Shown in pieces: positions 1-6,676 of a stretch of DNA of 21,502 nt. The notes under the pieces are model-generated. The model worked only from the letters and a program-made list of their open reading frames with translations. It was not told the origin of the DNA and ran no database searches. The stretch lies in the IMG/VR virus record IMGVR_UViG_3300047200_000232, positions 1 through 21,502 of that record; one strand, given 5' to 3'. Source of the stretch: a virus. Both the position numbers and the translations under genes were made by a program. Positions within the stretch are counted from its first letter, which is position 1; every line of letters begins with the position of its first letter.

Positions 1-1863
1 GGAACTTTCGAAGAGTACTACTCTAACATCGTAAAGGGTGACCCTATCGTGACCAAATTGGCTCACCAGAGAATGTATGACATTTTAACCCAAGAAGGTG
101 TAGAGATTGTTAAAACAGATGAAGATTCTAGGCTTAGAAGAATTTACGGCAATGACATCATAAAAAAATACAACTTCTTCAAAAACGAGTTCTTTGGTAT
201 TGATAAAATCTTAATGAAATTAGTAAGATTCTTCCATTCAGCCTCTATGGGTGGCGAAGAGTCAAGACAGGTACTATATCTTGTAGGTGGAGTTGGCTCT
301 GGGAAATCTTCTTTGATGGAAGCTTTAAAAAGAGCTTTACAAAACTCTCTTCCATTCTACCATCTTGAAGGATGCCCAATGCACGAAGAACCCTTACATT
401 TGATTCCAATTGATTTAAGACCCCTATTTGAAAAAGAACTAGGTGTAAAAATAGAAGGTGAATTATGTCCAACTTGTCGCTACAGACTTAAAACTGAGTT
501 AAACGGAGATTATGAAAAATTCCCTGTAGTAATGTCCAACTTTAGTATTGCAAACAGAGTAGGCGTGGGAGTAGTTCCACCTGTAGACCCTAATAATCAG
601 GATACTTCGGTATTGACAGGTTCAGTAGATATATCCAAGATTGACCTATATGCAGAAGATGACCCTAGAATTCTTTCACTGAATGGCGCATTTAATGTAG
701 GCAATCGTGGTATTGTGGAATTTATTGAGGTCTTTAAGAATGAGACTGAATATTTACATACTATGATAACAGCTACTCAGGAAAAGGCTATCCCCTCGGC
801 AGGGAAAGGTTCTATGCTTTATTTTGATGGTGTTATACTGGCACATTCAAATGAGGCAGAATGGAACAAGTTTAAAGCAGACCATACAAACGAAGCTATT
901 TTAGATAGAATTGTAAAAATTGAGATTCCTTACTGCATGGAATTAGACGAAGAAGTTAAGATTTATAAGAAGATTCTAGGAAAAAGTAGGTTTGATGCCC
1001 ACATAGCTCCTCATACAATTGAAGTTGCTTCTATGCTTGCAGTTATGTCAAGACTTGCTCCTTCTACTAAAGTAAGCTGTTTAACAAAGATGAAGATATA
1101 CAACGGGGAAGAAGTAGTTGAAACAGGAGGTTCTAAAAAAGTTGACGTACTGGAACTCAAAGAGGAAACACCAAGAGAGGGAATGACAGGTCTTTCAACT
1201 AGATTCATAATGAAAGCAATTGATACAACAATTTCGGAGTCAGAACATAAATGTATTAACCCAATTGCAATAATGGAAACTCTTGTGAAGTCTATAAAAG
1301 AACTCACTATAAAAGAGGATGAAAAAGAAAAACTGCTTAAGTTCATTCAGTCAGATGTTAGGAAAGAGTTCAATAAAATGTTGGAGAAAGAAATAACAAA
1401 AGCATTTATATTTGGGTACAAAGAACAAGCGGTAAGCCTATTCCATAACTACCTTGACCATGCAGAAGCATATGTTAACAAAACTAAGATTAAGGATGTT
1501 AACACGGGCGAAGAGCTTGAGTCTGATGAAAAGTTCCTGCGTTCAATTGAGGAGCAGATTGGCATAACGGATACGGCTGCGAAGGGCTTTAGAGCAGATG
1601 TAATCTCTTATATGTTCTCTCTATCTAGGAAAGGACAGACAATAACATACGACTGCTATGAACCTCTTAAGGAAGCAATCGAAGCAAAGTTAACTAACTC
1701 AGTCAAAGAGTTGAGCAGGATAATTACTTCTTCAAGAGTGCGTGATAAGGAACAGGGCGAAAAATTTGACGCTATGTTAGAAGAAATGTTCAGGAATGGT
1801 TACTGCCCTGAATGTGCCAAGGCACTGCTTGCATACGCAAGTAATAATCTTTGGAAGGACTAG
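1..1863 (+). CDS. prkA: PrkA/YeaG-family AAA+ protein (5' partial)
   Basis: Frame 1 is open from the first base of the window, so the true start lies upstream; the GTG at 49 is internal. The first in-window codons read GTFEEYYSNIVKGDP, which matches the segment about 20 residues into Bacillus PrkA (GTFADYLEIIKENP), so only a short N-terminus is missing. A Walker A motif, GGVGSGKS, is encoded at 286-309, followed by the family signatures GCPMHEEPLHLIP, LTGSVDISKI, ILAHSNEAEW, HIAPHT and SIEEQIGI. The C-terminus (NGYCPECAKALLAYASNNLWKD split over the last codons) ends where bacterial PrkA ends, so the gene looks complete at the 3' side. PrkA proteins were described as serine kinases and B. subtilis PrkA also as an ATP-dependent protease affecting sporulation; which activity applies here cannot be read from sequence. 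It heads a PrkA-DUF444-SpoVR cassette. The family call is secure; a phage-specific role is inference. Confidence 0.95.
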   Translation, partial: GTFEEYYSNIVKGDPIVTKLAHQRMYDILTQEGVEIVKTDEDSRLRRIYGNDIIKKYNFFKNEFFGIDKILMKLVRFFHSASMGGEESRQVLYLVGGVGSGKSSLMEALKRALQNSLPFYHLEGCPMHEEPLHLIPIDLRPLFEKELGVKIEGELCPTCRYRLKTELNGDYEKFPVVMSNFSIANRVGVGVVPPVDPNNQDTSVLTGSVDISKIDLYAEDDPRILSLNGAFNVGNRGIVEFIEVFKNETEYLHTMITATQEKAIPSAGKGSMLYFDGVILAHSNEAEWNKFKADHTNEAILDRIVKIEIPYCMELDEEVKIYKKILGKSRFDAHIAPHTIEVASMLAVMSRLAPSTKVSCLTKMKIYNGEEVVETGGSKKVDVLELKEETPREGMTGLSTRFIMKAIDTTISESEHKCINPIAIMETLVKSIKELTIKEDEKEKLLKFIQSDVRKEFNKMLEKEITKAFIFGYKEQAVSLFHNYLDHAEAYVNKTKIKDVNTGEELESDEKFLRSIEEQIGITDTAAKGFRADVISYMFSLSRKGQTITYDCYEPLKEAIEAKLTNSVKELSRIITSSRVRDKEQGEKFDAMLEEMFRNGYCPECAKALLAYASNNLWKD

Positions 1864-1978
1864 AATAACACTAATAAAATATTGGGAAGCTGTTATTAGT
1901 AGGGAACAGCAAGTAGAATTGTGTGTTGGGTTAGATTCTACAAAATTATTAAAAGTTTATGATATAAGAAGGAAAAAC
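1864..1978 (+). other. Structured intergenic region between prkA and the HNH gene
   Basis: This 115-base gap holds three perfect inverted repeats. ACTAATAA (1870-1877) pairs with TTATTAGT (1893-1900). GCTGTT (1889-1894) pairs with AACAGC (1905-1910); the two stems share 1893-1894 and pair within interleaved positions, so they are mutually exclusive. GTAGAAT (1913-1919) pairs with ATTCTAC (1935-1941) around a 15-base loop. No U-run follows any stem, so an intrinsic terminator is not supported. It may be an RNA element acquired with the homing endonuclease gene, or a processing or attenuation structure. The base pairing is directly visible; function is unknown. Confidence 0.45.
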
Positions 1979-2656
1979 ATGGGTAAAAAAATAACTGATT
2001 TAACAGGACAAAAATTTAATAAGTTAAAAGTTATCTCATATGTAGGAGAAAAAGGAAAGTATATGTGGTTGTGTGAATGCGATTGCGGTAACATAACCAA
2101 AGTCTCAAGAAATCATTTAAAAAATGGACACACTAAATCATGTGGGGATTGCCCCTTCATCACTTATTTTAAACATGAAGATGGTTATATGATAGGAGTG
2201 TCCACCAACGGATTAAAATTTTACTTTGACGAAAAATTCTTTAATAAAATAAAATATTTTAATTGGAGAATTAGTGTAAGGAACTATGTATACGCAATTA
2301 TAAATAAAAAATACGTTCAATTTCATAGATTCATTTTAAACATACAAGACGTTAAGATATTCGTAGACCATAAAGACCACAATACCTTAGATAATAGAAT
2401 TAGCAATCTAAGAATTTGCAACAGACAAAAAAACCGTATGAACTCAATCGCAGTTGTTAATCATACAAGTAAATACAAAGGGGTAAGTTGGAAAAAGGAT
2501 AATTCGAAATGGATTTCTCAAATAGGTTATAACAAAAAGAAGATTTACATTGGGTTATTTGATTCCGAATTAGAAGCCGCAGAAGCTTATAATGAAAAAG
2601 CCAAGGAACTATTTGGAGAATTTGCATGGTTGAATAAGATAGAAGAGGTGGTTTAA
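1979..2656 (+). CDS. HNH homing endonuclease with AP2 DNA-binding domain
   Basis: The ATG at 1979 is chosen because AGAAGGA lies just upstream and the protein then begins MGKKITDLTGQKFNKLKV, a typical start for phage HNH enzymes; the frame stays open upstream into the prkA tail but without family sequence. The 225-residue protein has an N-terminal zinc-ribbon-like segment (CECDCG at 32-37 with KSCG at 53-56). An HNH core follows at about 115-152 (FHRFIL, VDHKDHN, LDNRISNLR), with H116, D130-H131 and N143 as likely active-site residues, and an AP2 domain at about 163-218 (KYKGVSW, KIYIGLFDSELEAAEAYN, FGEFAWLN). Such genes cut a DNA target and spread by copying into it. It is free-standing: prkA and the DUF444 gene both look intact around it. 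The last codons (IEEVV) overlap the DUF444 ribosome binding site. Confidence 0.92.
   Translation: MGKKITDLTGQKFNKLKVISYVGEKGKYMWLCECDCGNITKVSRNHLKNGHTKSCGDCPFITYFKHEDGYMIGVSTNGLKFYFDEKFFNKIKYFNWRISVRNYVYAIINKKYVQFHRFILNIQDVKIFVDHKDHNTLDNRISNLRICNRQKNRMNSIAVVNHTSKYKGVSWKKDNSKWISQIGYNKKKIYIGLFDSELEAAEAYNEKAKELFGEFAWLNKIEEVV
2645..2651 (+). promoter_or_regulatory. Ribosome binding site of the DUF444 gene, inside the HNH gene
   Basis: GAGGTGG lies 6 bases before the ATG at 2658 and is read as the EVV codons at the end of the HNH gene. Translation of the DUF444 gene is therefore probably coupled to, or was rebuilt by, the inserted endonuclease gene. Confidence 0.7.
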
Positions 2657-2657
2657 G

Positions 2658-3860
2658 ATGGCTATATTCAAAAGTTATGATAGTAAAAAGGGGAAAAGGG
2701 CGGCAGAAGATGTTCAAAGACATAAAGAGTTAATAGAGAAATCTATTAAAGAAAATATTAAAGATATAATAGCTGATGAAAGTATTATAGGACAAAACAA
2801 GGATAAAAAAGTAAGAATCCCTGTTAAATCTTTAAAGGAATATAGATTTATTCATGGAAGTAACAAAGGAAACGTAACCTCTGGAACGGGAGAGGAAAAG
2901 CGAGGAGACCACGGTTCTCAGGAAAACAAAAAAGGAGAACAAGGTAAGGCAGGAGAAGAAGAAGGCGACGAAGTTTATGAAACTGAAATCACAATGGAAG
3001 AGTTGATTCAATATCTTTTAGAAGATTTGAAACTTCCAGATTTAGATAAAAAGAAAATTGCAGATATAGAGGAGCTTTGCAACAGCAGAAGATTGGGGTA
3101 CAAAAGAAAAGGTATTGCTCCTCAACTAGCAAAGAAAAAATCGGTAATAGAAAAAATAAAAAGGGTTCAGGGAGTACGGAAAACATATATAGAGGAAGGT
3201 AAAGAAGACGAAATTCCCGAAAGAATTCCGTTCATGGAACAAGACCTTAGATATCACAGAGTTAAAGAAGATACGGAAAAAAGATATAATGCAGTCATAA
3301 TTTGCATTATGGACGTTTCTGGCTCTATGGATGCTAGCAAAAAATATTTAGCGAGGAGTTTTTATTTCCTTTTGTACCAATTTTTAAAATTAAACTATTC
3401 AAACATACAAATTGTATTTGTGGCACATACAACAATAGCAAAAGAGGTTAATGAAACTGATTTCTTTTCTCGAATGGAGTCGGGCGGAACTTTTATTAGT
3501 AGTGGATATGAAAAAGCTATCGAGATAATCAAAGAGAGATATAATCCTGAGATTTGGAATACATATGCTTTCCACTGCACAGATTCAGATAACTGGGCAA
3601 ATGACAATGCAAAAGCAAAAGAGGCAACAAAAACTTTACTAGGACTATGTAATTTATTTGGATACGTAGAAATAATTCCTACCGAAGAGAACTATTGGAA
3701 TATTGGAGGTAATAACACTGACTCCTTTAAAACAGAACTTAAGAAAAGCTTTGGAAATGAAGACAACTTTGTTTCAGTTTCAATTACAAAAAAAGAAGAC
3801 GTAGTCCCAGCAGTTAAAAATGTTTTAGAAAAAAACAGTGATAAATCTAAAGAGGATTGA
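2658..3860 (+). CDS. yhbH: YhbH/YeaH-family DUF444 protein with VWA-like domain
   Basis: The 400-residue length is close to the bacterial family (about 390-430). The N-terminal half carries DUF444 features: RHKELIEKSIKENIKDIIADESII, then IPVKSLKEYRF. A charged, low-complexity linker follows at about 68-106 (many G, E and K). The C-terminal half is VWA-like: a MIDAS-type DVSGSM motif at 219-224, then GGTFISSGYEKAIEIIKERY and FHCTDSDNW, which match bacterial YhbH closely. The family is of unknown biochemistry but is nearly always encoded with PrkA and SpoVR and is thought to act with them in stationary-phase stress and sporulation. VWA domains usually bind partner proteins through a metal ion, and partnership with the AAA+ PrkA is a reasonable inference. 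It starts one base after the HNH stop, and the spoVR gene follows after 11 bases. Confidence 0.94.
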   Translation: MAIFKSYDSKKGKRAAEDVQRHKELIEKSIKENIKDIIADESIIGQNKDKKVRIPVKSLKEYRFIHGSNKGNVTSGTGEEKRGDHGSQENKKGEQGKAGEEEGDEVYETEITMEELIQYLLEDLKLPDLDKKKIADIEELCNSRRLGYKRKGIAPQLAKKKSVIEKIKRVQGVRKTYIEEGKEDEIPERIPFMEQDLRYHRVKEDTEKRYNAVIICIMDVSGSMDASKKYLARSFYFLLYQFLKLNYSNIQIVFVAHTTIAKEVNETDFFSRMESGGTFISSGYEKAIEIIKERYNPEIWNTYAFHCTDSDNWANDNAKAKEATKTLLGLCNLFGYVEIIPTEENYWNIGGNNTDSFKTELKKSFGNEDNFVSVSITKKEDVVPAVKNVLEKNSDKSKED

Positions 3861-3871
3861 GGTTTTATATT

Positions 3872-5311
3872 ATGTCAATGACTGAATTTTCAATGAAGGA
3901 CTTGATAACTTGGAACGAAAAAATCGAGGAAATAGCCCAAAAGTTTGGGCTAAACTACTATCAACAAGAGTTTGAGGTTTGCGACCAAGATGACATGTTG
4001 GCATATATGAGTTATCATGGGATGCCCTCGCATTATCCTCATTGGTCATTCGGGAAAGCATTTGACAAAACTAAAACGATGTATAAATACAATATGACTG
4101 GACTGCCATATGAAATGGTTATAAATAGCAATCCATGTCTAGCTTACTTAATGGTTGATAACACACTATTATTGCAAATACTGACAATTGCTCATGTGTA
4201 CGGTCACAATGATTTTTTCAAAAACAATAGAATGTTTGTAGAAGGAACTGATGCAAGTTATACATTGGAAAACTTTAAGAGTCATGCAAACAGAATAAGA
4301 AATTACATTGATACTTATGGATACAAAAAAGTTGAAAAAATATTAGACTCTGCTCACGCCATTCAATATCAAGTTAACAGAACAATAGGAGAAAAGACGT
4401 TGACAACGAGAGAGCTGAAGCAAAATATAAGAGATAGAGTCAATAAAAAAGACCCGTACTCATTAATAAAACCCAAAACAGATTTTGATTTTAACAGAGT
4501 TTTACTTGAGTGCAGTTTAGAACAGACAATAGTAGAACCACAAGAAGATTTAATGCAGTTCATGATAAACTTTTCAAAGCTAGAGGACTGGGAAAAAGAT
4601 ATACTTAATATTGTTAGAGAAGAAACACTTTATTTTATTCCTCAAATCGAAACAAAGATAATGAATGAGGGTTGGGCGAGTTACTGGCACTATAAAATTT
4701 TAAGTGAGCTTCTTGGTAGTTCTTCTGAATATCAAGGGCTGTATATTGAGTTTCTAAAAAGACACAATCAAGTTATAAGACCTCATGCAAAGAGTTTGAA
4801 CCCTTATTACATAGGATTTAAGATTTTTGAATGGATAGACAATAACCTAGGTAGAGAAAAAATGTTCGAAGTTCGTGAAATGGAAAGAGATTCGTCCTTC
4901 ATAAGAAAATATTTAAATTTTGAACTGTGCAAAGAAATGAATTTAATCTCATATGACCACGACCGCTATACTCGTGAAGATTACAGTAAGGATACTTTTA
5001 CAGTCACCGAACTTTCAGATGACGACGGATGGAGAAAGGTCAGAAATATGTTAGCCTCTTCTGTGGGATGTCAAAAAATGCCTGTAATTACTGTAGATAA
5101 TATTAAAAGTAAAAGCGGGGGCGTAGGTTCTTTAATTTTAAGTCATAGGAATGAAGATGGTGAATTAGAATTAAATTATTTGGTTGAGACTTTGAAGCAT
5201 TTAATTGATTTATGGGGAGGCACTATTGAAATAAATGCAACAATAAACAATGTGAATAGAATAATAACAATGGACAGAACGAAAGATTGGAGTATTTATC
5301 CTAAATTATAA
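3872..5311 (+). CDS. spoVR: SpoVR-family protein
   Basis: A TTG at 3857 is in frame, but the ATG at 3872 is preferred because GAGG (3859-3862) sits 9 bases before it. The resulting 479-residue protein is close to B. subtilis SpoVR (about 470). Family signatures are clear: YHGMPSHYPHWSFGKAFDK near residue 50, YEMVINSNPCLAYLM, AHVYGHNDFFKNN (bacterial form AHVLAHCDFFKNN) and MNEGWASYWHYKIL in the middle, followed by the long helical C-terminal part. SpoVR affects spore cortex formation in Bacillus; its enterobacterial relative YcgB is a stationary-phase and nitrogen-starvation gene co-regulated with yeaG-yeaH. The molecular activity of the family is unknown. It closes the PrkA-DUF444-SpoVR cassette, and a new promoter follows directly. 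The first His-rich motifs are retained, so there is no sign of decay. Confidence 0.95.
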   Translation: MSMTEFSMKDLITWNEKIEEIAQKFGLNYYQQEFEVCDQDDMLAYMSYHGMPSHYPHWSFGKAFDKTKTMYKYNMTGLPYEMVINSNPCLAYLMVDNTLLLQILTIAHVYGHNDFFKNNRMFVEGTDASYTLENFKSHANRIRNYIDTYGYKKVEKILDSAHAIQYQVNRTIGEKTLTTRELKQNIRDRVNKKDPYSLIKPKTDFDFNRVLLECSLEQTIVEPQEDLMQFMINFSKLEDWEKDILNIVREETLYFIPQIETKIMNEGWASYWHYKILSELLGSSSEYQGLYIEFLKRHNQVIRPHAKSLNPYYIGFKIFEWIDNNLGREKMFEVREMERDSSFIRKYLNFELCKEMNLISYDHDRYTREDYSKDTFTVTELSDDDGWRKVRNMLASSVGCQKMPVITVDNIKSKSGGVGSLILSHRNEDGELELNYLVETLKHLIDLWGGTIEINATINNVNRIITMDRTKDWSIYPKL

Positions 5312-5321
5312 ACAAACATAG

Positions 5322-5350
5322 TTGACAAACTCCTGCTAATATGATATACT
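5322..5350 (+). promoter_or_regulatory. Sigma-A type promoter, near consensus
   Basis: TTGACA at 5322-5327 and TATACT at 5345-5350 are separated by exactly 17 bases, with an extended -10 TG at 5342-5343. It lies 11 bases after the spoVR stop and 21 bases before the next start, and probably drives the cluster beginning at 5372. The perfect -35 suggests strong transcription by the host housekeeping polymerase. Confidence 0.88.
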
Positions 5351-5371
5351 ATATTTAAGGGAGGGGTTAAA

Positions 5372-6010
5372 ATGTTAATTATAGACCAGAAAGCAGAACT
5401 AGTTTTAAACGGTGATTCAAAAAAGAGATTGATAAGTGTTTACAAGAGTAAAGGATACTCTCCTAAATGGAAAGGTGACACCGCATATTTCTACGTAGAC
5501 CTAAATGATGTCCCAACAACTTCACGGGAAGTAACGTTTAAGGTAAGATGTGATTATTGCGAAAAAATATACACCACAACAGCTTACGACTATTATAGAG
5601 TCATAAACAAAGAGTCAGTTAAAAAAGACTGTTGCGGAGATAAAGATTGTAAAACAAAAAAAACAAGAGAAACTAACTTGATGAAGTATGGTACGTTACG
5701 ACCTAAAATAATGAACTGCATAATGGTTAAAAACGACGAAGGAGAAGTAGTTAAAGGTTATAAGTGCAAAGAATGCAACGAAGAAAAACCTCTGACAGAA
5801 TTTCCAGAAGACTCAAGAAGCACGTTAAAAATTTCAAACAAGTGCTTGTCATGTAAAGAGAAAATTGGTGAAAAATATAAAAAAGAAAGAAAAGAATATT
5901 TAGCGAAATATGAAAGCGAATACTACGAAGAAAACAAGCAAAAAATTAAAGAATATAAGAAGAAATGGTGGCAGGATAAATATTTAAAAACTACTGGAAG
6001 CAAAGAATAG
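5372..6010 (+). CDS. Hypothetical protein with two zinc-binding cysteine clusters
   Basis: I do not recognise a characterised function. The 212-residue protein carries a first cysteine cluster at C60, C63, C87, C88 and C93, followed by KTRETNLMKYG; related ETNL-KYG segments occur in phage endonuclease-associated DNA-binding regions. A second cluster, C132-x2-C135 and C158-x2-C161 (KCKECNEEKPLTEF), resembles the short zinc ribbons of phage HNH proteins, but no HNH or GIY-YIG catalytic core is visible. The C-terminal 45 residues are very rich in K, E and Y and probably form a long charged helix. It has a strong ribosome binding site (AAGGGAGGGG at 5357-5366) and is the first gene behind the promoter at 5322. 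It may be a nucleic-acid-binding protein or the remnant of a homing-type protein; both are inference. Confidence 0.75.
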   Translation: MLIIDQKAELVLNGDSKKRLISVYKSKGYSPKWKGDTAYFYVDLNDVPTTSREVTFKVRCDYCEKIYTTTAYDYYRVINKESVKKDCCGDKDCKTKKTRETNLMKYGTLRPKIMNCIMVKNDEGEVVKGYKCKECNEEKPLTEFPEDSRSTLKISNKCLSCKEKIGEKYKKERKEYLAKYESEYYEENKQKIKEYKKKWWQDKYLKTTGSKE

Positions 6011-6018
6011 ACTTCCAG
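5994..6018. repeat. Inverted repeat spanning a stop codon
   Basis: CTGGAAG (5994-6000) and CTTCCAG (6012-6018) form a perfect 7-bp stem with an 11-base loop containing the TAG stop at 6008. No U-tract follows, so it is not a standard terminator. It could stabilise the 3' end of the upstream message or be chance. Confidence 0.3.
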
Positions 6019-6058
6019 AGAGTAAATTACGAATAAAAAGGAATGAAAGGAGTAGATT

Positions 6059-6646
6059 ATGATAATAAAGACTGATAGGTTAATACTACTTAGATTAACA
6101 GATGATGGTACTGACGTAAATGATTTGTTTCGTCTATTTAGTAATGAAGAAGTGGCAAAATACGCAATATGGAATAGGCATGAGACATTACAAGCTACTA
6201 AAAGCCACATACAAGATTTGTACAAAAGACATGAGGGCTATTTAACATATCAGGAATTAAAAATAGTAGATGCTTTAACAGGAGAGTTCTTAGGTATATG
6301 TAGCTTTAGAACGCAAGAGATTGGTACTTATGGCATTTCTGAAATAATAGGGTCGCTAGGGTACTATTTACTTCCTGAGTATTGGGGTAAAGGCTATGCG
6401 ACAGAGATAGCCAAGGTTTTAATAAAACTTCTTTTTGAAGAGTATAAGGCACACAGGGTTGTAACAACCTGTGACCCTAATAACATAAATTCTTACAAGG
6501 TAATGGAAAGATGCGGCATGAAGTATGAAGGACATTTAAAGAATGACAAACTTAAGGAAAATGGGACGTGGAGAGATAGTTCCCACTATTCAATCTCTGA
6601 AAGTGAGGCGGAGTCTCTTAAAATAGACTATGTAATATCAATGTAA
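6059..6646 (+). CDS. GNAT-family N-acetyltransferase (RimJ/RimL-like)
   Basis: The 195-residue protein has the layout of RimJ/RimL-type acetyltransferases: it begins IIKTDRLILLRLTDDG, and the acetyl-CoA-binding motif A is GYYLLPEYWGKGYATEIAKV at about residues 101-120. This is followed by the HRVVTTCDPNNINSYKVMERCGMKYEGHL segment (in two parts) typical of the family's second half. RimJ/RimL enzymes acetylate N-terminal amino groups of ribosomal proteins, and relatives act on antibiotics or small amines, so the substrate cannot be assigned. AAAGGAG lies just before the ATG. In a phage context it might modify a host protein or inactivate a toxin or antimicrobial, but nothing nearby identifies the target. 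Confidence 0.9.
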   Translation: MIIKTDRLILLRLTDDGTDVNDLFRLFSNEEVAKYAIWNRHETLQATKSHIQDLYKRHEGYLTYQELKIVDALTGEFLGICSFRTQEIGTYGISEIIGSLGYYLLPEYWGKGYATEIAKVLIKLLFEEYKAHRVVTTCDPNNINSYKVMERCGMKYEGHLKNDKLKENGTWRDSSHYSISESEAESLKIDYVISM

Positions 6647-6676
6647 GTAAACATTAAAATGAAATGGGGATATTCT

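Noticed and set aside
1796-1978. Longer start of the HNH gene, overlapping prkA
   Set aside because: The added 61 residues show no HNH family sequence, while the ATG at 1979 has a good ribosome binding site and a typical family N-terminus.
1845-2656. Group I intron carrying the HNH gene (GACTAGA at the prkA end and hairpins recalled intron core pieces)
   Set aside because: The prkA end aligns with the normal family end and no second exon follows; the DUF444 gene starts with its own N-terminus one base after the HNH stop.
3857-3871. TTG start for spoVR at 3857
   Set aside because: The GAGG lies downstream of this TTG and is correctly spaced for the ATG at 3872.
1-5311. Host chromosome origin of the window, suggested by prkA and spoVR
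   Set aside because: No host housekeeping context is seen; a Sak4-like ATPase, two homing endonucleases and a compact phage-type replication block share the same strand and gene spacing. It cannot be fully excluded without flanking sequence.
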